Shown one piece after another: positions 1-4,960 of a stretch of DNA of 5,074 nucleotides (positions within the stretch are counted from its first letter, which is position 1; each line of letters opens with the position of its first letter). A program made the position numbers and the translations under genes. The notes below the pieces were generated by a model. The model had not been told where the DNA came from. It was given only the letters and a program-made list of their open reading frames with translations, and did not search any database. Origin of the DNA: CAYUUP01 sp964447925 (GTDB lineage: Bacteria > Bacillota > Clostridia > Oscillospirales > Oscillospiraceae). The DNA lies in contig CAYUUP010000102.1 in the NCBI GenBank assembly GCA_964447925.1, positions 1 to 5,074 on the forward strand, in the 5' to 3' direction.

Positions 1-490
1 CTGCCTGGCGCTGGCCGATATTCTGGAACAGAAGGGCGTGGACGTGCGGGTGCAGACCGCCATTGAGATGCGTGCTATTGCCGAACCCTATATCCGCTCC
101 CGGGCCATCCGTCATCTAGACAAGGGTCGGGTAGTCATCTTCGGCTGCGGCACCGGCAATCCCTTCTTCTCCACCGACACGGCTGCAGTGCTGCGGGCGG
201 CGGAAATCGACGCCGAGGTGATCCTGCTGGCCAAGAATGTGGACGGCGTCTATACCGCCGATCCTCAGAAGGATCCCAATGCCATGAAGTTTGACACCAT
301 CACCTATGCCGAGGTGCTGGCCCGCCGTCTGGAGGTCATGGATTCCACCGCCACCTCGCTGTCCATGGATAATCATATCCCGGTACTGCTCTTTGCCCTG
401 GAGGATCCGCAGAATATCTACCGGGCTGTTATGGGTGAAAAGGTCGGCACCGTGGTGGAGGAAAACAACTGTTCCAAACCCCTGGGGTAA
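1..490 (+). CDS. pyrH: UMP kinase (uridylate kinase), 5' end outside the window
   Basis: UMP kinase phosphorylates UMP to UDP with ATP in the cytoplasm, in pyrimidine nucleotide synthesis. The frame is open from position 2, so the gene starts upstream; the GTG at 38 is an internal valine. About 162 C-terminal residues of an enzyme usually near 235-240 residues are present. Recognisable PyrH blocks in order are VQTAIEM, AEPYIRSRAIRHL, the glycine-rich GTGNPFFSTDTAA segment, the KNVDGVYTADP nucleotide-binding stretch and MDSTATSLSMDN near the C-terminus. The tail after GEKVGTVV (EENNCSKPLG) is slightly longer than I expect and looks unconserved. frr follows after 44 bases on the same strand, the usual bacterial neighbour. 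Identification is firm from the motifs and the context. Confidence 0.96.
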   Translation, partial: CLALADILEQKGVDVRVQTAIEMRAIAEPYIRSRAIRHLDKGRVVIFGCGTGNPFFSTDTAAVLRAAEIDAEVILLAKNVDGVYTADPQKDPNAMKFDTITYAEVLARRLEVMDSTATSLSMDNHIPVLLFALEDPQNIYRAVMGEKVGTVVEENNCSKPLG

Positions 491-534
491 AACCAGGAAA
501 ATCCGAAACAAAGACGCGTGAAGGAGGACAAACC

Positions 535-1089
535 ATGAAAGCGCTTATCCAAGAATATGACAACAAAATGCAGAAGACCATCGCTTCCGTCCAGGGGGAC
601 TTTGGCAGCGTCCGGGCGGGCCGTGCTAACGCCACTGTGCTGGATCGCATCTCCGTGGACTACTGGGGCGTGGCTACCCCGCTGAATCAGGTGGCCTCCA
701 TCGCATCTCCCGACCCCCGACAACTGGTGATTCAGCCCTGGGATCAGAGCCTGCTGAAGGCTATTGAAAAGGCCATTCAGCAGTCCGATCTGGGTATCAA
801 TCCCCAGAATGACGGCAAGGTCATCAGGCTCAGCTTCCCCCAGCTGACGGAGGACCGCCGGAAGGAGTTGTCCAAGCAGGTGCGGAAGTACGGCGAAAAC
901 GGCAAGGTTGCCCTGCGGAATATCCGCCGGGATGCCATGGACAGGGTCAAGGCTATGAAGAAGAAGTCTGAGATTACCGAGGACGAGGTCAGAGACTATG
1001 AGAAGGAACTTCAGGATCTGACTGACCGCCGCTGCAAAGAAATTGACAAGTTGACGGCGGAGAAGGAAAAAGAACTGATGTCGGTGTGA
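535..1089 (+). CDS. frr: ribosome recycling factor
   Basis: RRF works with EF-G to split the post-termination ribosome and release mRNA and tRNA. The product is 184 residues, the normal length of the family (about 185). Visible family marks are VRAGRAN near residues 26-32, the beta-domain region with PLNQVASI at about 49-56, QNDGKVIRLSFPQLTEDRRKEL at about 91-112, and RNIRRDA at 128-134. That last block contains the arginines corresponding to the functionally important Arg132 region of the E. coli protein. The charged C-terminal helix (DLTDRRCKEIDKL) completes domain I. The ATG at 535 sits 7 bases after a GGAGG (523-527), so the start is clear. It lies between pyrH and uppS and is probably cotranscribed with both. 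Confidence 0.98.
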   Translation: MKALIQEYDNKMQKTIASVQGDFGSVRAGRANATVLDRISVDYWGVATPLNQVASIASPDPRQLVIQPWDQSLLKAIEKAIQQSDLGINPQNDGKVIRLSFPQLTEDRRKELSKQVRKYGENGKVALRNIRRDAMDRVKAMKKKSEITEDEVRDYEKELQDLTDRRCKEIDKLTAEKEKELMSV

Positions 1090-1181
1090 TTCGTGGCAGG
1101 GGGACCGCTTCTAATACTGCAAAATCTCCATCCGGAAAGGGATGAATTCCCATAGCGCTGTTTTTTCGTAAAAAATCAAAC

Positions 1182-1883
1182 GTGGAAATGGTCAAGGTAG
1201 ATTTTGATCATTTGCCCCGGCACATTGCCATTATCATGGACGGCAATGGCCGCTGGGCCCAGAAGCGGGGCCTGCCCCGGACGGCGGGCCATGCCGCCGG
1301 GGCGGAGACCTTCCGTACCATTGCCACCTACTGCAAAGAAATCGGGCTGGACTATCTGACGGTCTATGCCTTCTCCACGGAGAACTGGAAACGTCCGGCG
1401 GAGGAGGTGGAGGCCATCATGAAGCTGCTGAAGAAGTACCTGCTGGAGGCTATCGGCCAGATGGAGCGGGACCGGGTGAAGATGGCGTTCTTTGGTGAGC
1501 TTTCCGCCCTCTCCCCGGAACTGCAGCAGCTCTGCCGGGAGACTCAGGAAATATCCAGGCGCTACGAGGGCTGCCAGGTGAATATCTGTGTCAACTACGG
1601 CGGCCGGGATGAAATTCTCCGGGCGGCCCGGGCCTGCGCGGAGCAGGGGTTGGCGTTTACGGAGGAGAATCTGTCTGCCCAGCTCTACTCCGTCGGCGTC
1701 CCCGACCCTGACCTGATTATCCGGCCCAGCGGGGAGCTGCGAATCTCCAACTTTCTGCTGTGGCAGTCCGCCTATGCGGAATACTACTTCACGGACGTTC
1801 TCTGGCCCGACTTTTCCAGGCAGGAGCTGTTGCGGGCCATTGCATCCTTCCAGTCCCGCTCCCGCCGTTATGGAGGTGTTTAG
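1182..1883 (+). CDS. uppS: isoprenyl transferase, undecaprenyl diphosphate synthase type
   Basis: A cis-prenyltransferase that adds isopentenyl diphosphate units to farnesyl diphosphate, giving the C55 carrier lipid for peptidoglycan and wall polymer synthesis. It acts at the cytoplasmic membrane face. From the GTG the product is 233 residues, normal for the family. Motifs in order: HIAIIMDGNGRWA at 14-26 with the catalytic Asp20, RTAGHAAGAE at 33-42, YAFSTENWKRP at 62-72, NICVNYGGRDEI at 134-145, and PDPDLIIRPSGELRISNFLL at 174-193 with the two substrate-binding arginines. AYAEYYFTDVLWPDF follows, carrying the metal-binding Glu200. The start is uncertain: GTG 1182 and ATG 1188 are both in frame, an in-frame stop lies at 1143-1145, and neither start has a good Shine-Dalgarno. 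cdsA begins 3 bases after the stop. Confidence 0.96.
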   Translation: MEMVKVDFDHLPRHIAIIMDGNGRWAQKRGLPRTAGHAAGAETFRTIATYCKEIGLDYLTVYAFSTENWKRPAEEVEAIMKLLKKYLLEAIGQMERDRVKMAFFGELSALSPELQQLCRETQEISRRYEGCQVNICVNYGGRDEILRAARACAEQGLAFTEENLSAQLYSVGVPDPDLIIRPSGELRISNFLLWQSAYAEYYFTDVLWPDFSRQELLRAIASFQSRSRRYGGV

Positions 1884-1886
1884 GCC

Positions 1887-2702
1887 ATGGTAAAGCGTAT
1901 CATGGTGGCGGTGGTGTTCATCCCGCCACTACTGGTAATGGTGCTGTTTTGCCCCCGGATCTGTGTGGCTATCATGCTGTCCGTCCTCTGCGGTCTGGCC
2001 ACCCATGAACTGATCACCGCCACAGGCTTTGTTCCCCAAAAGCGGATCCGGGTCTACTCCGTAATTCTGTCCATGATGATTCCATTCTGGTTCTATTGGG
2101 GCGGACGGGCAAAGGCGGCCATTGCCGCCCTGCTAGCCTATATGCTCTTGCTGTTCGCGGAGGCGCTGGCCAGTGACTTCAAAATGCGGTTTGAGCATAT
2201 GGCAGGGGCTTTCTTTGCTGCTGTGCTGATTCCCTTTATGCTGTCCACCCTTATCGCTATCTCCTGGAATGTCCATTGGCGCATCCATGTACTGCTGCCC
2301 TTTGTGGCCGCCTTTACGAGCGACGCTTTCGCCCTGTTTGGGGGGATGCTCTTTGGCAAGCACAAGCTGTCACCCCGGCTATCTCCCAAAAAGACAGTGG
2401 AGGGGGCGGTATCTGGCCTGGTGGGGGCGGTGGTCTGCTGCTGCGTCTACGGGCTGGTGGTCTGTCTCGCCTGGGATATCACTCCAAATTACCCTGTGCT
2501 GGCCCTGTATGGCGTATTGGGCAGCGTTGCCTCCCAGTTGGGTGACCTGGCTTTCTCCTATCTGAAGCGGCAGAGCGGTATCAAGGACTATGGCCGAATA
2601 TTCCCCGGTCACGGCGGCGTGCTGGACCGCTTTGACAGCATGGTTTTCTGCGCTCCCACAGTGGCAGTCCTGCTGATGTATGTAGACTGCTTTGCTATAT
2701 GA
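1887..2702 (+). CDS. cdsA: phosphatidate cytidylyltransferase (CDP-diglyceride synthase)
   Basis: An integral membrane enzyme that makes CDP-diacylglycerol from phosphatidic acid and CTP, the branch point to phosphatidylglycerol and related lipids. The 271-residue product has several hydrophobic segments, starting with one at about residues 5-37. TSDAFALFGGMLFGKHKL (144-161) is followed by SPRLSPKKTVEG (162-173). The family signature lies near the C-terminus, with SYLKRQSGIKDYG at 224-236 and PGHGGVLDRFDS at 240-251. This fits the S-x-x-K-R...K-D...H-G-G-x-x-D-R-x-D pattern in full. The ATG lies 8 bases after GGAGGTG (1872-1878), which itself overlaps the last uppS codons, so translation is probably coupled. 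No dxr or rseP follows; a strong hairpin ends the operon. Confidence 0.97.
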   Translation: MVKRIMVAVVFIPPLLVMVLFCPRICVAIMLSVLCGLATHELITATGFVPQKRIRVYSVILSMMIPFWFYWGGRAKAAIAALLAYMLLLFAEALASDFKMRFEHMAGAFFAAVLIPFMLSTLIAISWNVHWRIHVLLPFVAAFTSDAFALFGGMLFGKHKLSPRLSPKKTVEGAVSGLVGAVVCCCVYGLVVCLAWDITPNYPVLALYGVLGSVASQLGDLAFSYLKRQSGIKDYGRIFPGHGGVLDRFDSMVFCAPTVAVLLMYVDCFAI

Positions 2703-2815
2703 TGAAATATGAGATAGATTTTGTCAAATTGTACCGTTTATTATTCCTTTCCCGCCAATTTTCCGTGCTGGCCGCTTTGCAGCCGCCCCTGCCCGGACAC
2801 GCAAAAGCAAAGACA

Positions 2816-2847
2816 GGGGGCTGGCCCTTGTAGGCCAGCCCCCTTTT
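2816..2847. terminator. strong intrinsic terminator, probably bidirectional
   Basis: An 11-base perfect stem, GGGGGCTGGCC (2816-2826) with GGCCAGCCCCC (2833-2843), closes a 6-base loop and is followed by TTTT. It lies 113 bases after the cdsA stop and between that operon and the genes coming from the other side. Read on the minus strand, the stem is followed by TGTCTTTGCTTTTGC, a loose U-rich tract, so it can also stop minus-strand transcription. The hairpin is read directly; activity in both directions is inference from the convergent gene layout. Confidence 0.88.
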
Positions 2848-2879
2848 CAGAGTGGAGGTCTCAGGAATCTTCTAGGTAG

Positions 2880-2901
2880 GCCGTCCCGGTGAGGGGACGG
2901 C
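2880..2901 (-). other. hairpin just downstream of the cysteine-rich gene
   Basis: GCCGTCCC (2880-2887) pairs with GGGACGGC (2894-2901) around a 6-base loop. It begins 6 bases after the minus-strand stop codon of the cysteine-rich gene. No T-run follows on the minus strand (CTACCTAGAAG comes next), so it is a poor intrinsic terminator. It may stabilise the 3' end of a transcript that finishes at the larger hairpin at 2816-2843. Its role is inferred from position only. Confidence 0.5.
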
Positions 2902-2907
2902 AGTGGT

Positions 2908-3087
2908 TCAGTTATCGCAGCAGCGGTTGCAGCAGGAAGAACGGTTGCCTCCGAAGTTCTGCAGAAGCTGCAAAGCCTCAACCAGATCACCCAGCTCGGA
3001 GAGCCGGGCCAGGTCATCGCTGCTGACAGGCATAAAGAAGGGGAAGCTACGGCTGTTGGAGCCGCAGGAACACTGATTGCAGCACAT
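2908..3087 (-). CDS. small cysteine-rich protein, function unknown
   Basis: A 59-residue gene easily missed because a longer false frame overlaps it. The ATG at 3087-3085 stands 9 bases after a perfect GGAGGA (complement of 3097-3102), and the frame runs to TGA at 2908. Eight cysteines lie in two end clusters: MCCNQCSC at the N-terminus (Cys2, 3, 6, 8) and CCNRCC at the C-terminus (Cys52, 53, 56, 57). Between them is an amphipathic, acidic, probably helical stretch (DDLARLSELGDLVEALQLLQ, about 24-43). There is no signal peptide. Paired cysteine clusters suit metal binding or disulfide cross-linking, as in some spore-coat or exosporium proteins, but I do not recognise a family. It is probably cotranscribed with the gene at 3351-3172; the nearby spoIIR makes a sporulation role possible, not shown. 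Confidence 0.8.
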   Translation of the reverse strand: MCCNQCSCGSNSRSFPFFMPVSSDDLARLSELGDLVEALQLLQNFGGNRSSCCNRCCDN

Positions 3088-3102
3088 AAGAGAGATTCCT
3101 CC

Positions 3103-3142
3103 AATCTGAAATTACGGGGCATAAGCACCCGCAATTCAGATT
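3103..3142 (-). promoter_or_regulatory. hairpin touching the ribosome binding site of the cysteine-rich gene
   Basis: AATCTGAA (3103-3110) and TTCAGATT (3135-3142) form an 8-base stem. Inside it CGGG (3115-3118) can pair with CCCG (3128-3131). On the minus-strand transcript the structure ends exactly at the GGAGGA (3102-3097) used by the downstream gene. No U-run follows, so it is not an intrinsic terminator. It could protect a processed 5' end or set the translation ratio of the two small genes; both roles are inference. Confidence 0.5.
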
Positions 3143-3171
3143 ATGCGCGTGCATCTCAAGCGGTGCTTTCC

Positions 3172-3351
3172 TCAGTCATCCCCCCGCAGCAGATTTTCAG
3201 CGTAGTCCCGCAGACTGGACAGGGAGTTGACGTTGCTTCCCCGCTGGGAGATTTGCTCCCGTACATAGTCCGGGAGGGTGGAAAAGTAGTTGTCCGCCTC
3301 CCGGTCGCAGCGGATGAGCTGGTTCAGGTCACGATATTTCTTCTGTTTCAT
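3172..3351 (-). CDS. small charged conserved-type protein, function unknown
   Basis: The product is 59 residues and begins MKQKKYRDLNQLIRCD. It continues with YFSTLPDYVREQISQRG at about 23-39 and ends in a segment rich in Ser, Leu and Asp (SLSSLRDYAENLLRGDD). The chosen ATG (3351-3349) has AGGAGAGGTG just upstream on the minus strand; an earlier in-frame start 15 codons up (3396) would place this ribosome binding site inside the gene, so I reject it. There is no signal peptide, no membrane segment and one cysteine. It looks cytosolic and mostly helical. The LPDYV..QI...NSL..L.DYAENL pattern resembles short uncharacterised proteins I associate with spore-forming Clostridia; that is memory only. 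It is the first gene of a probable two-gene unit divergent from spoIIR. Confidence 0.82.
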   Translation of the reverse strand: MKQKKYRDLNQLIRCDREADNYFSTLPDYVREQISQRGSNVNSLSSLRDYAENLLRGDD

Positions 3352-3552
3352 GGTAGATTCACCTCTCCTGCGGTCATCCTGTCGGACGGACCGCACGTTT
3401 TATTTGCCGGGGCGCGGAAGTGAATCCCGTCCTGCGCCGGCACTGAATGTGCTTTGCGCGCGGCTGTGGCGCCCTGCCTCCTGTCATGGTTCGGGATCGC
3501 GCCCCAGATCACATATACGATTCCCTGGCAACAGTATTCCCGGAGCGGGAAA

Positions 3553-3582
3553 GAATATACGTTTGCAGAGAAGGGAAAATCG
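3553..3582 (+). promoter_or_regulatory. weak second sigmaF-like promoter candidate
   Basis: GAATA (3553-3557), 15 bases, then GGGAAAATCG (3573-3582). Against the B. subtilis sigmaF consensus GYATA-N15-GGNNANANTN it misses the Y of the -35 and the T of the -10. It would give a long leader of about 160 bases before spoIIR, with no gene in between. Chance is a real possibility. Confidence 0.25.
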
Positions 3583-3690
3583 CCCCGGCGTCAAAAAATC
3601 TCCTGTTGAATTCTCTTTGCAATTCTCTACCATTCTATGTCGGGTGCTGTCCTGCCGACGAAAATCCGTCCTCCCGGCTGAAAGAGGGGA

Positions 3691-3720
3691 GTATAAAAAA
3701 CAGAATCGCCGTCCATAATG
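3691..3720 (+). promoter_or_regulatory. sigmaF/sigmaG-type forespore promoter of spoIIR
   Basis: The -35 is GTATA (3691-3695). Read as sigmaG type, 18 bases separate it from CATAATG (3714-3720), matching GHATR-N18-CATWHTA except for the last base. Read as sigmaF type, 15 bases separate it from GTCCATAATG (3711-3720), matching GGNNANANTN except for the second G. The start of transcription would fall near 3726-3728, leaving a leader of about 25 bases before the spoIIR ATG. sigmaF control of spoIIR is established in Bacillus and Clostridium, so the position makes biological sense. Confidence 0.75.
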
Positions 3721-3736
3721 GGGTCAGATCATTTTG

Positions 3737-3744
3737 AAAGGCGG
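3737..3744 (+). promoter_or_regulatory. ribosome binding site that sets the spoIIR start
   Basis: AAAGGCGG, one mismatch from AAAGGAGG, ends 7 bases before the ATG at 3752. An alternative in-frame TTG at 3734 would lie upstream of this site and has no ribosome binding site of its own, so the ATG is preferred. Confidence 0.75.
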
Positions 3745-3751
3745 TTCTTTT

Positions 3752-4393
3752 ATGGTACGTACAGCAAGGCAGATGCGGCTGCGCCGCTGGGAGACAGCCC
3801 TGCTGCTGGGACTGGCCACCGCCCTGCTGTTTGCCCTGTGGCTGGAGGGCCAGCAGAGCCGATTGGCGTCAGAGGTGCTGCGGCTCCATGTAATCGCCAA
3901 CTCTGATAGCGATGGCGACCAGTCCTTGAAGCTGGAGGTGCGGGATGCGGTGCTGGCCAAGGCGGTGGAGTACACGGCGGATGCGAACTCTGCCCAGGCT
4001 GCCTGGACTGCCCTGGAACCCCATCTGGAGGAATTGGCTGCCGCCGGTCAGATGGTGGCGGATATGGCGGGAGAGGACGTTTCCGTTGCCGCCCGGCTGA
4101 CCACGGCTTATTTCCCTACAAAGGAATATGATGGCTTTTCCCTTCCTGCTGGGCGCTATCAGGCCTTGCAGGTGACTATTGGGGCGGGAGAAGGCCATAA
4201 TTGGTGGTGCGTGATCTATCCCGCTCTGTGTGTGGTGCCGGTGTCAGAGCAGACGGAAACGGCGCTGTCCTCCGGACTGGGAGAAGAGGACGCACGACTC
4301 ATCACGCAGGATGGCACAGGCTATGTGATCAGGTTCAAATGCCTGGAACTGTGGGGAGAGCTACGACATTGGGCGGCGGGACTGCTGCAATAA
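3752..4393 (+). CDS. spoIIR: stage II sporulation protein R
   Basis: SpoIIR is made in the forespore and acts across the intermembrane space to activate the SpoIIGA protease, which cleaves pro-sigmaE in the mother cell. From the ATG at 3752 the product is 213 residues. A positively charged start (MVRTARQMRLRRW) leads into one hydrophobic segment at about 15-31, an uncleaved anchor or signal sequence. The family core follows: LRLHVIANSDSDGDQ at 43-57, LKLEVRDAVL at 59-68, YFPTKEYDGFSLPAGRYQAL at 120-139, IGAGEGHNWWCVIYPALC at 143-160. All are hallmark SpoIIR blocks. The end (FKCLELWGELRHW) is less conserved. A forespore-type promoter lies just upstream and a terminator just downstream, so it is probably transcribed alone. 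The longer TTG start at 3734 is less likely. Confidence 0.95.
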   Translation: MVRTARQMRLRRWETALLLGLATALLFALWLEGQQSRLASEVLRLHVIANSDSDGDQSLKLEVRDAVLAKAVEYTADANSAQAAWTALEPHLEELAAAGQMVADMAGEDVSVAARLTTAYFPTKEYDGFSLPAGRYQALQVTIGAGEGHNWWCVIYPALCVVPVSEQTETALSSGLGEEDARLITQDGTGYVIRFKCLELWGELRHWAAGLLQ

Positions 4394-4394
4394 G

Positions 4395-4434
4395 AAAAGC
4401 GGCGGGGATGCCTGTGAGAGGCTGCGCCGCTTTT
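4395..4434 (+). terminator. terminator hairpin after spoIIR
   Basis: AAAAGCGGCG (4395-4404) pairs perfectly with CGCCGCTTTT (4425-4434), starting one base after the spoIIR stop. A short inner stem GCCT/AGGC (4410-4413, 4419-4422) may fold in the loop. The T-run is only four bases and is part of the stem, and the A-run on the other side makes it usable in both directions. Confidence 0.8.
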
Positions 4435-4442
4435 GCGAAAAC

Positions 4443-4459
4443 CCCGGTGCAAATCCGGG
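4443..4459 (+). other. T-arm-like hairpin, not a tRNA gene
   Basis: CCCGG (4443-4447), the 7-base loop TGCAAAT, and CCGGG (4455-4459) mimic the 5-base stem and 7-base loop of a tRNA T-arm (loop consensus TTCRANY, one mismatch). No matching acceptor, D or anticodon arms are visible upstream. It lies next to the prophage remnant, where a displaced tRNA 3' end could mark an integration scar, but a simple chance hairpin is equally possible. Confidence 0.2.
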
Positions 4460-4467
4460 TGCTTGCT

Positions 4468-4502
4468 ATACCGTCACCGGATTTACCGGCGGCGGTATTT
4501 TT
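4468..4502 (+). terminator. hairpin plus T-run in front of the phage-type frame
   Basis: ATACCG (4468-4473) pairs with CGGTAT (4493-4498). A 3x3 internal loop separates this from an inner CCGG/CCGG stem (4477-4480, 4486-4489), and a run of five T (4498-4502) overlaps the end. This has the shape of an intrinsic terminator, 6 bases before the GGAGGTG of the next frame. It may be left over from the phage gene that once lay upstream, or an attenuator for the frame that follows. Confidence 0.45.
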
Positions 4503-4522
4503 ATGCCCGGAGGTGACTTTAT

Positions 4523-4960
4523 GTGGCAAAAGGCAAATATCAAAAGTGGCTGGAGCCGGAAGGCCTTGCGCTGCTGCGACTGGTGCCGGGCGCTGGCGTG
4601 AACCAAATTAACCAGAAGTACCGGGAACAGTCCATGGACTATCTGGGAACCGACCTGGTGGAAGTCTCTGCCCATATCGGCGCACGGAACACGGGAGATG
4701 GCCCCGCCAACCACGAGAGCTGGCAGGGAAAGGTGTACCGGTGGAAAGAAAAGCAGTGGACAACGGCGGAGGAAATTTTCGAACAGCGCAAACTCATTCA
4801 GGGAATTGATGCTAGAACCGGGATTCAGAGAAGCGCACCTCAAAAGTCGGACATTGAAAATGTAACTACCGAATACTTACGTTTAGCAACGCTGGGAATC
4901 GGTGAGATTTCATATGATGCTTGGTATGTGGTTTCCCGTCATTCAGAAGAAATAAAATAG
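4523..4960 (+). CDS. chimeric phage frame: HTH-like start joined to a minor-capsid-type core, probably decayed
   Basis: The GTG start lies 7 bases after GGAGGTG (4509-4515); the ATG two bases earlier opens another frame that ends after 26 codons. The product is 145 residues. Residues 1-18 (MAKGKYQKWLEPEGLALL) resemble the start of phage helix-turn-helix or small-terminase-type proteins. Residues 43-72 (TDLVEVSAHIGARN...NHESWQGKVY) match the core of Gram-positive phage minor capsid protein 2/Mu gpF-like proteins, which help assemble the head. The Cys/His-containing part that usually follows this core is absent; residues 73-105 are unplaced. From about 115 (TTEYLRLATLGIGEISYD) the sequence looks like the linker of a nuclease module, ended by TAG at 4958. 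Such a short mosaic is unlikely to be a working capsid protein. Families are from memory. Confidence 0.6.
   Translation: MAKGKYQKWLEPEGLALLRLVPGAGVNQINQKYREQSMDYLGTDLVEVSAHIGARNTGDGPANHESWQGKVYRWKEKQWTTAEEIFEQRKLIQGIDARTGIQRSAPQKSDIENVTTEYLRLATLGIGEISYDAWYVVSRHSEEIK

Larger units (their letters stand above)
3352..3751. other. divergent intergenic region of about 400 bases
   Basis: No convincing gene lies here. Frames open on the plus strand (for example from 3447) have no ribosome binding site and no recognisable sequence. The region holds the spoIIR promoter (3691-3720) and a weaker sigmaF-like match at 3553-3582. It also has a 6-base-stem hairpin TTCCCG/CGGGAA at 3537-3551 and two copies of AATTCTCT (3609-3616, 3621-3628) 12 bases apart. 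The promoter of the minus-strand pair must lie here too. The best minus-strand guess is a sigmaE-like GTATATT with 15 bases to AATACTGT in the reverse of about 3530-3560, but its -10 is poor. I name no minus-strand promoter. Confidence 0.7.

Noticed and set aside
481..497. Hairpin CCTGG/CCAGG at the pyrH stop as a terminator
   Set aside because: The stem is five bases with no T-run, and frr follows directly with the same operon logic.
116..511. 131-residue minus-strand frame opposite pyrH
   Set aside because: It mirrors the conserved pyrH coding strand, has no ribosome binding site and no recognisable sequence.
2847..3134. 95-residue minus-strand frame overlapping the cysteine-rich gene
   Set aside because: Its start lies upstream of the GGAGGA at 3097-3102 and in another frame. 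The 59-residue frame with correct spacing explains the ribosome binding site better.
3609..3628. Direct repeat AATTCTCT x2 as an operator
   Set aside because: Two short copies in a T-rich stretch are compatible with chance, and no known regulator site matches.
3447..3737. 96-residue plus-strand frame before spoIIR
   Set aside because: No ribosome binding site precedes it, its composition looks random, and it runs through the spoIIR promoter.
4443..4467. Possible tRNA 3' end or attL site
   Set aside because: Only one T-arm-like hairpin is visible, with no acceptor stem partner, no CCA and no second copy in the window.
4201..4611. 136-residue plus-strand frame crossing the spoIIR end and its terminator
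   Set aside because: It is a shifted reading of conserved spoIIR sequence and passes through a terminator hairpin.
4952..4960. Classical programmed -1 frameshift site
   Set aside because: The bases before the stop do not make an X-XXY-YYZ heptamer, and I see no strong hairpin in the right place downstream. A homopolymer indel is simpler.
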